A stretch of 64,000 nucleotides of DNA from contig BEWT01000015.1 of assembly GCA_003116855.1 (NCBI GenBank), positions 101,445 to 165,444 on the forward strand, in the 5' to 3' direction. The notes under the pieces were generated by a model. It saw only the letters and a list, made by a program, of their open reading frames with translations, was not told the origin of the DNA and searched no databases. Shown in pieces: positions 54,563 to 61,921 of the stretch (within the stretch, counting starts at the first letter, position 1; each line of letters begins with the position of its first letter). A program made the translations under genes and the position numbers. The DNA comes from Desulfurococcaceae archaeon AG1 (lineage in GTDB: Archaea; Thermoproteota; Thermoprotei_A; Sulfolobales; AG1).

Positions 54563-55375
54563 ATGTATAAGATCTTTAACACTATAGCTTCCAAGGAAAT
54601 ATGCCTTGGTGATTGTTTGAAAGAATTCTCAGGCAGGGTTTGCCTCGTGATCGGTGGTAGTGGGGGTGTTGGGGAAGCCCTCGTAGAGATCCTTGTGGAG
54701 AGGGGGTGCACCACGATCTTCACATATGCTGCTAACGCTGCAAAAGCCCTCGGGATTGTTGAGAGACTGAGAGGCTCGGGATCTATAGAAGCTCTTAGGC
54801 TCGATGCTACGGATTATAGAGATGCTCAGAGGGTTGCTGAGTATATCTCGAAAAAACATGGTTCTCTAAACCACCTCGCAGTGCTCCACGGCCTCTCAAG
54901 AGCAGATCTCTGGAGAGCATCCTGGGACTCGCTATCCCTCGAGGACTATCTAGAGGTCTTTAGAGTGGATTTCGGAGGCTTTTTCAACGTTGTCAAGGCT
55001 TTTAAAAACCTTCTCGAGAGATCCTCACCAGCATCCCTAGTGGCTATATCATCAACACCCGCCCTCGTAGGAGATATAGAGGGCTATCCATACCTAGCTG
55101 CAAAGGCAGCTGTAGCAGCCTTCGCAAAATCCCTAGCATATACCCTCGCACCGAGGGTGAGGGTAAACATAGTGGCGCTAGGATCTATAGAGACTAGATG
55201 GATAGAATGGCTTGATGAGAAAACAATAGAGAGGATCAAGGCCTCAATACCCTTGAAGAGAATCGGAAAACCCCGCGAGGCTGCCGAGGCGATAGCCTTC
55301 CTACTAAGCGATAGATCCTCATACATAACAGGGCAGGTGTTGATCGTGGACGGCGGGGAGGTGGTACCAACATGA
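54563..55375 (+). CDS. Short-chain dehydrogenase/reductase, FabG-like
   Basis: NAD(P)-dependent oxidoreductase, about 270 aa. Cofactor motif GGSGGVGEA, AVLHGLS (NNAG-equivalent), SLVAISSTPAL with the catalytic Ser, and YPYLAAKAA (Tyr-xxx-Lys) are present, as is the C-terminal SSYITGQVLIVDGG. The start could be ATG 54563 or TTG 54617, which follows a GGTGA by a few nt and is closer to the usual family N-terminus. It precedes the interrupted acyl-CoA synthetase gene, so a role in acyl or hydroxyacyl metabolism is plausible. Confidence 0.88.
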   Translation: MYKIFNTIASKEICLGDCLKEFSGRVCLVIGGSGGVGEALVEILVERGCTTIFTYAANAAKALGIVERLRGSGSIEALRLDATDYRDAQRVAEYISKKHGSLNHLAVLHGLSRADLWRASWDSLSLEDYLEVFRVDFGGFFNVVKAFKNLLERSSPASLVAISSTPALVGDIEGYPYLAAKAAVAAFAKSLAYTLAPRVRVNIVALGSIETRWIEWLDEKTIERIKASIPLKRIGKPREAAEAIAFLLSDRSSYITGQVLIVDGGEVVPT

Positions 55376-55449
55376 GTAGGTGGAGAACCCTGGAGCCGCA
55401 CCAGCTATACGATCCATGGGTTTTAGAGTTTCCTAAAAGATTTAGATGA
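55372..55449 (+). CDS. Possible 25-aa frame overlapping the SDR stop
   Basis: ATG 55372 overlaps the SDR stop (ATGA) and encodes MSRWRTLEPHQLYDPWVLEF and a few more residues before TGA. The overlap suggests coupling. It may be the remains of an acyl-CoA synthetase-like N-terminus or simply chance. Confidence 0.25.
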   Translation: MSRWRTLEPHQLYDPWVLEFPKRFR

Positions 55450-55494
55450 GATAGAGAAGAATATAGTTAAATAATCGATCTTGACGATACATAG

Positions 55495-55507
55495 GTTTAA
55501 ATATATA
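55495..55507 (+). promoter_or_regulatory. TATA box of the acyl-CoA synthetase gene
   Basis: GTTTAAATATATA lies about 50 nt before TTG 55550, the inferred start of the interrupted synthetase. Confidence 0.45.
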
Positions 55508-55549
55508 GCTCTTTTTGCAAACTATTATGGTAAATACGGGGGTTGAAAA

Positions 55550-55633
55550 TTGAAATACCCCTGGAGACCTGGTTATGATCTAACAATCGATAGAATGATC
55601 AAGACAGCATTGCAGTATAACCCTGGGGCTGTT
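55550..55633 (+). pseudogene. Acyl-CoA synthetase, 5' fragment cut by the TnpB element
   Basis: TTG 55550 opens KYPWRPGYDLTIDRMIKTAL followed by QYNPGA, the expected N-terminal region of an ANL-family synthetase. The match ends at about 55633. The sense continues 1.5 kb later at about 57120 with DEIVYRTRSGVERYSYSKAYERM, which joins the large frame from 57188. The exact junction needs an empty-site sequence. Confidence 0.65.
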
Positions 55634-55668
55634 TTCTTTTTGATGTTCTCAGGAAATGTTTGTAAGCT

Positions 55669-57138
55669 TTGGAGATATCTTTAACCATTGGAATTTACAC
55701 TATTAGAGAAGGAAGGCTATTCACCATCAATACTATAGGGAAAGTTTATAAGGCCCTCACCAAACATATCCTGGTGGGCTGCTTCTTACAAGCATCCCTA
55801 GCGCTTGCTGACGATGGAGAAGATGCTTTGATTATTACGAGAACGGTTATTGTTAGATCTGAGAGGATACCTAAAAAGTTATTCAGGTTTTTCATTGAGC
55901 TTGAGGGTATGTATAGGAATATTGTTGAGCAGCTAGTAATACATGCTGCTAGGGAGGAGATAACGTCATTCATAAAGCTAAAGGCTTTAAAGTATAGGGA
56001 GATGCGTAACCTCTACCCACATTTGCCTTCCCACTATGTTCATACAGCTTGTCAGGATGCATCTACGAGGGTTAAGAGCTTCTTAAAATTGAAGAAAGAG
56101 GGATCAACGAATAAGGAATACCCTAGTGTTAGGAGGATCTCGATATGGCTTGACGATCATCTATGGAAATTAGATGGTTTAATGAGAATCGGTATATCAA
56201 CGCATAAAGGATGGGTTCATATAGATCTAATACCTCACAAGCAGTTCTATAGATACTATAACACTGGCTGGAGATTAGCTTCTGAGGCGAGGATAAAGCT
56301 TGATAGAAAGGAAAGAAGGTTGATCGTCTATCTCATTTTTAGAAAGGATGTTAGGTTATATAAGCCTAGTGGTTATATAGCTGTGGATGTTAATGAGAAC
56401 AATGTAGCAGTGCTTATAAACAGAAAGGCATATCTACTAGAAACAAATATTGAGAGAGTAACACTCGGCTATTATTATAGGAGGAAGAGGATTCAGGAGA
56501 AATACGATAAGATCTGTGGTGTTAAATGCCGCGCTAAGAGGAAGATCTTGAGGAAGCTTAGGGAGGAAGAGAGAAAGGAGGATACTAGGTGGAAAATAGC
56601 GAACATAATAGTTAGGGAGGCATTAAAACATGGATATGGTGTTGTTCTCGAGGATCTCGGTGATAAGCCTGCTACGAACATGATCTCTAGGATCAAGGAT
56701 GATCAGCTTAGACACAGGATCTTCCAAGCAGCGTTTAAAGGCATTCAGAGAGCTATTGAGGAGAAGGCTAAGGAGCACGGTGTACCAGTAATCTATATTA
56801 ATCCTAAGAACACATCAAAACAATGCCCAATACACAGGGTAGAAATAAGGTATAACGGCTCTAGAATAGGTGTATGCTCGCTGGGTAAGGAGAAGTGGCA
56901 TAGGGATGTAGTTGCATGCTATAATTTGTTATTCAAAGCCCTGGGTGGTGATGGGAGCATCGCTCCAAGCCACCCAGGGCTCAACCTAGATGGGAGCCCC
57001 ATGCCGTTGGGCTCGACGGCAGCCCATGACCTCACAGGGATCCCAAGATCCCTGTGGGCGAGGTTGAAGTCCCTGGATATGAGAGAACATCAAGCAATAT
57101 TAAAAATATCCAGGGACAAACGACGAGATAGTATATAG
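55669..57138 (+). CDS. tnpB: RNA-guided endonuclease TnpB family protein
   Basis: RuvC-type nuclease. Catalytic residues are intact: IAVDVNEN (D240), VLEDLGD (E328) and WHRDVVAC (D413), numbered from TTG 55669. A zinc-ribbon-like stretch (QCPIHR...VCSLGKEKWHRD) lies between the last two. The first about 50 residues are unlike the family, whose members start near IVRSERIPKKLFRFFIELEG; TTG 55828 is therefore a likely true start. The last codons (RRDSI and stop) seem to lie outside the element, in the disrupted synthetase gene. TnpB proteins cut DNA guided by RNA made from the element's right end. Confidence 0.88.
   Translation: MEISLTIGIYTIREGRLFTINTIGKVYKALTKHILVGCFLQASLALADDGEDALIITRTVIVRSERIPKKLFRFFIELEGMYRNIVEQLVIHAAREEITSFIKLKALKYREMRNLYPHLPSHYVHTACQDASTRVKSFLKLKKEGSTNKEYPSVRRISIWLDDHLWKLDGLMRIGISTHKGWVHIDLIPHKQFYRYYNTGWRLASEARIKLDRKERRLIVYLIFRKDVRLYKPSGYIAVDVNENNVAVLINRKAYLLETNIERVTLGYYYRRKRIQEKYDKICGVKCRAKRKILRKLREEERKEDTRWKIANIIVREALKHGYGVVLEDLGDKPATNMISRIKDDQLRHRIFQAAFKGIQRAIEEKAKEHGVPVIYINPKNTSKQCPIHRVEIRYNGSRIGVCSLGKEKWHRDVVACYNLLFKALGGDGSIAPSHPGLNLDGSPMPLGSTAAHDLTGIPRSLWARLKSLDMREHQAILKISRDKRRDSI
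57033..57056 (+). repeat. 10-bp hairpin in the 3' part of tnpB
   Basis: CACAGGGATC (57033-57042), loop CCAA, GATCCCTGTG (57047-57056). A perfect stem within the region that would be the scaffold of the guide RNA. Confidence 0.6.
57069..57117 (+). repeat. 12-bp inverted repeat at the element's right end
   Basis: GTCCCTGGATAT (57069-57080) and ATATCCAGGGAC (57106-57117), with 25 nt between. It marks the right end of the insertion and probably the last stem of the guide RNA before the guide sequence. Confidence 0.6.
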
Positions 57139-57187
57139 AACTAGATCAGGTGTTGAGAGGTATAGCTATTCAAAAGCCTATGAGAGG

Positions 57188-58690
57188 ATGAACTCCCTCG
57201 CAGCAGCGCTCTCAAGCATGGGTGTTAAGAGAGGGGATAGGGTTGCTACTCTCGATTGGAATACGCATTGGCATTACGAAGCATATTTCGCTATACCAAT
57301 GATGGGTGCTGTTCTACATCCAGTTAATGTTAGGCTAGCTCCCAGCGAGATTGAGTATGTTATGAACCATGCGGAGGATAGGGTTGCTATAGTGCACTCA
57401 GACTTCCTCAAGCTCCTAGAGATCGTAGCACCAAGGGTTAAGAGTCTAGAGCATGTTATTGTAGTCGATGCTGACAGTGCTCCTGAGAGGCTGGGAAATG
57501 CTAGGGTCTATCTGTACGAGGATCTCGTGAGATCCCATAGGGAGAGCTATGAGTGGCCAGAGATCTCTGAGAACGAGGTTGCGGGTATAGGGTATACTAG
57601 TGGAACCACAGGCCTGCCCAAGGGAGCGTTCTTCACACACAGGCAGATAGTTATACACGCAATGTCTGTAGCCCTCTTCACTTCCGCATCCCCCCTCATA
57701 GGGCTGAACGCATCCTCAACGCTCCTCCACATAGTCCCGATGTTCCATGTATTCTCGTGGGGCTTGCCCTATGTTGCAACCCTCTTAGGGGCTAGGCAGG
57801 TTTATCCAAACAGGCTTATCCCCTCCGTCTTGTTAGAGCTCATAGCCGGTGAGAGGGTTACCCACACAGCAGGGGTTCCCACGATACTCTATATGCTTCT
57901 AACAGACCCTTCGAGCCCCAAATACGATCTAAAGGGTCTGAGGTTCATAAACGGAGGCTCAGCAATCCCCGAGGGTTTAGCAGAGCTTGCTAGAAAGAGG
58001 GGTATAGAGGTTATAGTGGGCTATGGCCTGACAGAAACAGCCCCGGTTCTAACAATAGCAAGCCCCCCGCCCGGTCTGCTCAAAAGCCCCGAGCTGGGTA
58101 AACTACTCCTGAGAACTGGGTGGCCTATGCCCTTAGTAGAGATAAGGGTTGTTGATCCTGAGGGGAAGCCTGTGCCGAGGGATGGGAGGACTATGGGTGA
58201 GATTGTTGTGAGAGCCCCCTGGCTGACCCCTGAATACTATAGAGATCCTGTTAAGACTGAGGAGCTCTGGAGGGGAGGATGGTTGCATACAGGCGATATA
58301 GCTGTGTGGTTCGAGGACGGCTCTGTATTGATAATGGATAGGGATAAGGATGTGGTTAAAAGCGGAGGTGAGTGGATAAGCAGTGTGAGGCTTGAAGATG
58401 CTATAAGCACACACCCAGGCGTCTCCCAGGTCGCGGTTATAGCTGTGAGGAGTGAGAAGTGGGGTGAGAGACCCGCAGCCCTCATAGTCCCGAAACCAGA
58501 GTGGAGGGGTAAGATAACGCTTGAGGAGGTGAGGAGACATCTCGAGGATAACTATGTTGCCAAGGGACTGATACCGAGGTGGTGGCTTCCAGACATAGTT
58601 ATAGAGGTTGAGAGTCTTCCCTTAACAAGTGTGGGTAAGATTGCTAAGAGGGTGCTTAGAGAGCAGTACAAGGATCTAGTGGTTGGTTAG
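57188..58690 (+). CDS. Acyl-CoA synthetase (ANL family), 3' fragment of an interrupted gene
   Basis: AMP-forming ligase that activates a carboxylic acid as acyl-AMP and acyl-CoA. The frame contains DWNTHWHYEAYFAIPMMGAVL, the P-loop YTSGTTGLPKG (136-146), GYGLTETAP, GWLHTGDIAVW, DRDKDVVKSGGEWIS and the catalytic Lys in SVGKIAKR. The fatty/medium-chain subgroup is likely. Upstream codons to about 57120 continue the protein without a start; the first 28 or so residues are before the insertion (55550-55633). An internal start at ATG 57188 would make a protein lacking about 50 N-terminal residues; activity is uncertain. Confidence 0.85.
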   Translation: MNSLAAALSSMGVKRGDRVATLDWNTHWHYEAYFAIPMMGAVLHPVNVRLAPSEIEYVMNHAEDRVAIVHSDFLKLLEIVAPRVKSLEHVIVVDADSAPERLGNARVYLYEDLVRSHRESYEWPEISENEVAGIGYTSGTTGLPKGAFFTHRQIVIHAMSVALFTSASPLIGLNASSTLLHIVPMFHVFSWGLPYVATLLGARQVYPNRLIPSVLLELIAGERVTHTAGVPTILYMLLTDPSSPKYDLKGLRFINGGSAIPEGLAELARKRGIEVIVGYGLTETAPVLTIASPPPGLLKSPELGKLLLRTGWPMPLVEIRVVDPEGKPVPRDGRTMGEIVVRAPWLTPEYYRDPVKTEELWRGGWLHTGDIAVWFEDGSVLIMDRDKDVVKSGGEWISSVRLEDAISTHPGVSQVAVIAVRSEKWGERPAALIVPKPEWRGKITLEEVRRHLEDNYVAKGLIPRWWLPDIVIEVESLPLTSVGKIAKRVLREQYKDLVVG

Positions 58691-58862
58691 AGAACATAGG
58701 GTTGAGGCATAGCACTCCTCCCAGCAGAGATATGCGAGATCACGATAGCCAGGTTCCGAGGTGATGTTAGAAGCTAAGAATCCCGGTCTAATGCTGCATT
58801 CCCACGATCTCCTTGCATCTCAGGATCTTTTTCACTTTTTCTTTCTAGCTGTAGGAGGGTGT

Positions 58863-59462
58863 TTAAAGATCTCTATATATGTTGAATAGCATGGATATTG
58901 TTCTCTTTGTTGTCGGCTCTTTTCTCTCTACATATCTTCCCGCTATGTTTATATGCGTCCTCAAGCCTTTCAGAGAGGCTATGGCTTGTTCTACTGCTCT
59001 AGCCTCTTCCCTTGTGATTTGTTCCTTATTATCATAGCTGTGTTTCGCTATATATCTCTCTAGGTTCTCAGCTATTCTTCCCAGCTTCTCCCTATGGATC
59101 TCTAGGATCTGTTTTCTCTCGACCCCACCTCTACTCCTTAGGATCGATTTTAGGTGTTTTAGGCAGAAAACAGCCCCGGATCTTCTATAATCCTCAAGCT
59201 TGAGGCACTCTCTATAGAGCCTTATATATCTATCCTCAGCATCCTCGGAGTATCTACACATGAAACACACCTCCGAGGGATCCTTATCACACTCTACAAG
59301 CCTATCGAGAGATTCTAGAGAGCTTCTCAGAGCATCTAGATATAGTATTGAGACACCAAGCCTGTCATATAGCTTCTCAGCCGTGCCAAGCAATAGCCGT
59401 AGCCAGTTGCTTCTGATCTCATGATGGTTTATAAGGACTGATATTGAATCGCAGTTCTGCAA
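58863..59462 (-). CDS. Hypothetical protein with CxxC and CxxH (possible zinc site)
   Basis: 199 residues, mainly helical. CFMCRYSEDAEDRYIRLYRECLKLEDYR and, later, FCLKHLKSIL give two pairs (CxxC, CxxH) that could bind zinc; a DUF6062-like pattern comes to mind but is unproven. A second half of long helices (ENLERYIAKHSYDNKEQITREEARAVEQAI). ATG 59462 is close to TATA-like TATATAA at 59474-59480 on the minus strand. Function unknown. Confidence 0.65.
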   Translation of the reverse strand: MQNCDSISVLINHHEIRSNWLRLLLGTAEKLYDRLGVSILYLDALRSSLESLDRLVECDKDPSEVCFMCRYSEDAEDRYIRLYRECLKLEDYRRSGAVFCLKHLKSILRSRGGVERKQILEIHREKLGRIAENLERYIAKHSYDNKEQITREEARAVEQAIASLKGLRTHINIAGRYVERKEPTTKRTISMLFNIYRDL

Positions 59463-59499
59463 TGATGGAACATTATATAAGCTCTACTATTTTTATGGG

Positions 59500-59755
59500 G
59501 ATGCCCGCCCAACGATGAGGGTGGGGATAGAGACCCGAGGGGCGGGTTAAAGAAAAAAGCCCAGGATGTGGGGGTTTCCCCACAGCAATGAACCAGAGCA
59601 ATGCTATGAGGGGGAGCTGTGGGTTGGGGTCACCCCGAATGGGTGGAGGCCAATGATATGGGCTCCGATGAAAGGAGCCCTGAGGCCGAGGAAGCCAAGG
59701 GAAGAGCGGTTGGTATAAAAATACCACCGCTATGAAGCCCGAACCCCATCTCCCG
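59500..59755 (+). mobile_element. tnpB 3'-end relic with right-end hairpins (longest copy)
   Basis: Plus-strand frame EGELWVGVTPNGWRPM...RKPREERLV-stop matches the relic at 46287. A 42-nt extra segment contains a perfect hairpin, GGGCTCC (59660-59666) and GGAGCCC (59674-59680). The end hairpin AGCGGTTGGTAT/ATACCACCGCT (59705-59731, one bulge) is followed by GCTATGAAGCCCGAAC. Upstream, PTMRVGIETRGAG-stop is also in frame. The 59756-59983 gap beyond holds nothing recognisable. Confidence 0.68.
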
Positions 59756-59983
59756 CCGCGTCGAGCAGCAATAGCTATTACTCTTGAGGGCTTATATAGA
59801 TACTCGGCCGGATTGTTGTAGAAGCCTCGATATCTTGAAGAGTTCTCCCTGATTGGTGTTTATTCTTGGTTCTTTGTTGTTTCTTTTCTATATCTGGGGT
59901 TTCTATATGATTTTGTAGGATTGCTTGGTGAGAGACGTGTTGCTATGGTGAAGAGTGGAAATGCTGTAGAGAATCGGCTCTGT

Positions 59984-60739
59984 CTAGAGGGTTGGTCTTT
60001 TGACGAGTTCTCTTGTTGATTCTATTAGCCATACTCCTTTTTCTTCGGCTTTCTTGGGGTCGCCGATGTATTTTAGGCAGTAGAGCACTATGATGACTTT
60101 TCCTGCGAATTTATCTGGCCATTTCTTTCTAGCCCTCTCAACCCTCTTTACAAGTCTGTCAATGAGTTTCTCGCTAGCTCTTGTCTTGGCCTCGCCAACG
60201 ATCACGATACCATTATGCGAGCCATATATATCGAACTCATACCTCTTATCAAGCACAATAGATCCGAGGCTTATCTCTAAACCTTTCTCTCTTAAAAACC
60301 CATCGACAACGATCCTAGCCTCCTCCTCGATAGAGATTGTTAAGTTCTCAAGGATCCTCTCAATCCTGGGGACACTTGCTTTCAAAGCGGAAACATCGCT
60401 CTTAAGAGTTGAGACATCGGATTTTAAAACAGAGACATCGCTCTTCAAGGTAGAAACGTCGGATTTTAGGGTTGAGACATCAGCCTTTAAAGTTGATACA
60501 TCGGATCTCAGCAACCCTATATCGTCTCTAATCTTTGGTATATCGGTTTTTATCGCAACCAAATAGCCCTCCAGGGTTGAGAGCCTCTTATCAACTTGTT
60601 TGAACCCCTCTCTAACATAGTCGGTCAGTGCTTTGATCGCTTCAGCAATTATTCTAAGATCCTCAGACCTTGCCTCCTCAAGAGCCCTCTTAACGGCTTT
60701 CTCAACGATCTCCTTGAGGATTTTCAGATCTACGGACAT
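59984..60739 (-). CDS. Coiled-coil protein with PD-(D/E)XK nuclease-like domain
   Basis: 251 residues. N-terminal helix, then a coiled coil of near-identical heptads (LKSDVST repeated, residues 76-125), then a restriction-like core: YEFDIYG with D170, GIVIVGEAKTR with E183 and K185, and a following helix. This is the pattern of archaeal DUF3782-like nuclease-fold proteins, whose substrates are unknown. ATG 60739 precedes a 200-nt gap with a TATA-like AT-rich box. No neighbouring partner gene is evident. Confidence 0.78.
   Translation of the reverse strand: MSVDLKILKEIVEKAVKRALEEARSEDLRIIAEAIKALTDYVREGFKQVDKRLSTLEGYLVAIKTDIPKIRDDIGLLRSDVSTLKADVSTLKSDVSTLKSDVSVLKSDVSTLKSDVSALKASVPRIERILENLTISIEEEARIVVDGFLREKGLEISLGSIVLDKRYEFDIYGSHNGIVIVGEAKTRASEKLIDRLVKRVERARKKWPDKFAGKVIIVLYCLKYIGDPKKAEEKGVWLIESTRELVKRPTL
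60378..60503 (-). repeat. Six 21-bp tandem repeats encoding heptads
   Basis: Units start at 60378, 60399, 60420, 60441, 60462 and 60483, most ending in ACATCG, each encoding one LKxDVSx heptad. Similarity between alternate units is higher (GATTTTA versus CTCTT types), which suggests growth as 42-bp doublets. Confidence 0.75.
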
Positions 60740-60878
60740 CAGCGTACCAATAATTAGTGCTTCTCTAAAACTTATATAAGCCGGGCAAGAATGATTGCAT
60801 TGAATCTATAGATCTTGGGGGTCTGTCTCTACCATGTATATATAGATAGTTGTGCTGGCTTAATAGATCTTGGGGCTT

Positions 60879-60911
60879 GGGATGCGTTACTGGTTTTTGG
60901 TAACGCGTCCC
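60879..60911. promoter_or_regulatory. 12-bp hairpin in front of the HtrA gene
   Basis: GGGATGCGTTAC (60879-60890) and GTAACGCGTCCC (60900-60911) pair over 12 positions with a single T-G wobble and a 9-nt loop (TGGTTTTTG). It is 24 nt upstream of the TATA box (AAAAATATAT, 60935-60944) of the protease gene. It could be an operator, an RNA structure or a terminator for leftward or rightward transcription. Confidence 0.5.
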
Positions 60912-60977
60912 GTTGAGGGCTTGCTGTGTTGCTGAAAAATATATTGGTTCACGTGATCGGTATTGTGGCTGGTTGGG

Positions 60978-61916
60978 ATGGTTGGGGTTAGGGATTTTAG
61001 TATTGAGATTGCTGGGATTGTTGAGAGGGTTAGGGATTCGGTTATAACTGTTGTTGTTGAGGCCATAGATCCTTTATCAATGCTTGAAGCCCCTGTTAGG
61101 GGTGTTGGTTCTGGCTTCATAGTTGGTGAGGATCTCGCTCTAACGAATAGCCATGTTGTTGGCTCTGCTATCGAGGCTAGGGTTATCTATAGCGATGGCG
61201 AGGTTGGTGTTGGCAGGGTTCTTGCCAGGGATCCTTATAGAGATCTAGCCCTCCTCGAGGTTGAGAGCAGGGGTAGGCGTGTTAGGATGGGTGATTCTGA
61301 TAAGGTTAGGATAGGAGAGCTTGTAATAGCCCTCGGATCCCCCCTCGGGATGCCTGGACCCTCGGTAACGCTCGGCGTTGTTAGTGCTAGGGGTAGGACT
61401 ATCGTTGCCGATGAGGGGAGAATAGTCCTCGAAGATCTCATACAGACAGACGCCGCGATAAACCCAGGCAACAGCGGTGGTCCTCTAATCAACATGGACG
61501 CCGAGGCTATAGGCGTCACAACAGCCATGATCCCGTTTGCACAGGGAATAGGCTTCGGAATACCCATAAACCATGCCAAGAGATTCATAACACTGATCTC
61601 TAAATACGGAAGACCAGTGAGAGCATGGATCGGTGTCTTCGTAGCACCACTAACACCAGAGATCGCGAGAATGATGGGGCTCGAAAAAGCAAAAGGAGTA
61701 GTCGTTATCAGAACAATCCCCGGAAGCCCTGCAGAAGCCGTTGGAATAAGGAGGGGTGATGTGATCCTCAAGGTAGGGGGTAAGGAGATCTCGACGCCTG
61801 GGGATCTTAGAAACACTATAGAGGATAACATAGATAGAGGAGAGATCGAGATAGAGCTTATTAGAAGGGGCTATGTGAGGGTAGTGAGTGTCCCAATAGT
61901 TGTTGAGGAGCTATAG
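60978..61916 (+). CDS. HtrA/DegP-like serine protease with PDZ domain
   Basis: Trypsin-fold protease of 312 aa. The catalytic triad is intact: TNSHVV (H59), YRDLALLE (D89) and NPGNSGGPL (S166). The C-terminal PDZ domain has KGVVVIRTIPGSPAEAVGIRRGDVILKVGGKEI. No signal peptide or membrane helix is present, so the enzyme should be cytosolic, unlike most bacterial DegP proteins. ATG 60978 fits the TATA box (transcript start near 60967) better than TTG 60963. It ends 5 nt before the convergent Dph2 gene. Confidence 0.92.
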   Translation: MVGVRDFSIEIAGIVERVRDSVITVVVEAIDPLSMLEAPVRGVGSGFIVGEDLALTNSHVVGSAIEARVIYSDGEVGVGRVLARDPYRDLALLEVESRGRRVRMGDSDKVRIGELVIALGSPLGMPGPSVTLGVVSARGRTIVADEGRIVLEDLIQTDAAINPGNSGGPLINMDAEAIGVTTAMIPFAQGIGFGIPINHAKRFITLISKYGRPVRAWIGVFVAPLTPEIARMMGLEKAKGVVVIRTIPGSPAEAVGIRRGDVILKVGGKEISTPGDLRNTIEDNIDRGEIEIELIRRGYVRVVSVPIVVEEL

Positions 61917-61921
61917 TTCTA

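Larger units (their letters stand above)
55634..57120 (+). mobile_element. IS200/IS605-type element carrying only tnpB
   Basis: The borders are inferred from the split acyl-CoA synthetase: left about 55633, right about 57117-57122. It contains tnpB and, at the right end, two strong hairpins (57033-57056 and 57069-57117) as in the subterminal structures of this family. No tnpA (Tyr transposase) is present, so it would depend on a TnpA elsewhere. There are no terminal inverted repeats, as expected for this family. Confidence 0.7.

Noticed and set aside
55669-55827. First 53 codons of the tnpB frame as part of the protein
   Set aside because: They do not resemble TnpB N-termini; they more likely belong to the element's left end. 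The full frame was still reported because the true start is not proven.
59473-59727. 84-aa Pro/Trp-rich frame on the minus strand
   Set aside because: It is the antisense of the tnpB relic; the plus strand shows the conserved transposase ending and hairpins.
60378-60503. CRISPR array
   Set aside because: The 21-bp repeats are contiguous, without spacers, and encode coiled-coil heptads. No CRISPR-like array was seen anywhere in the window.
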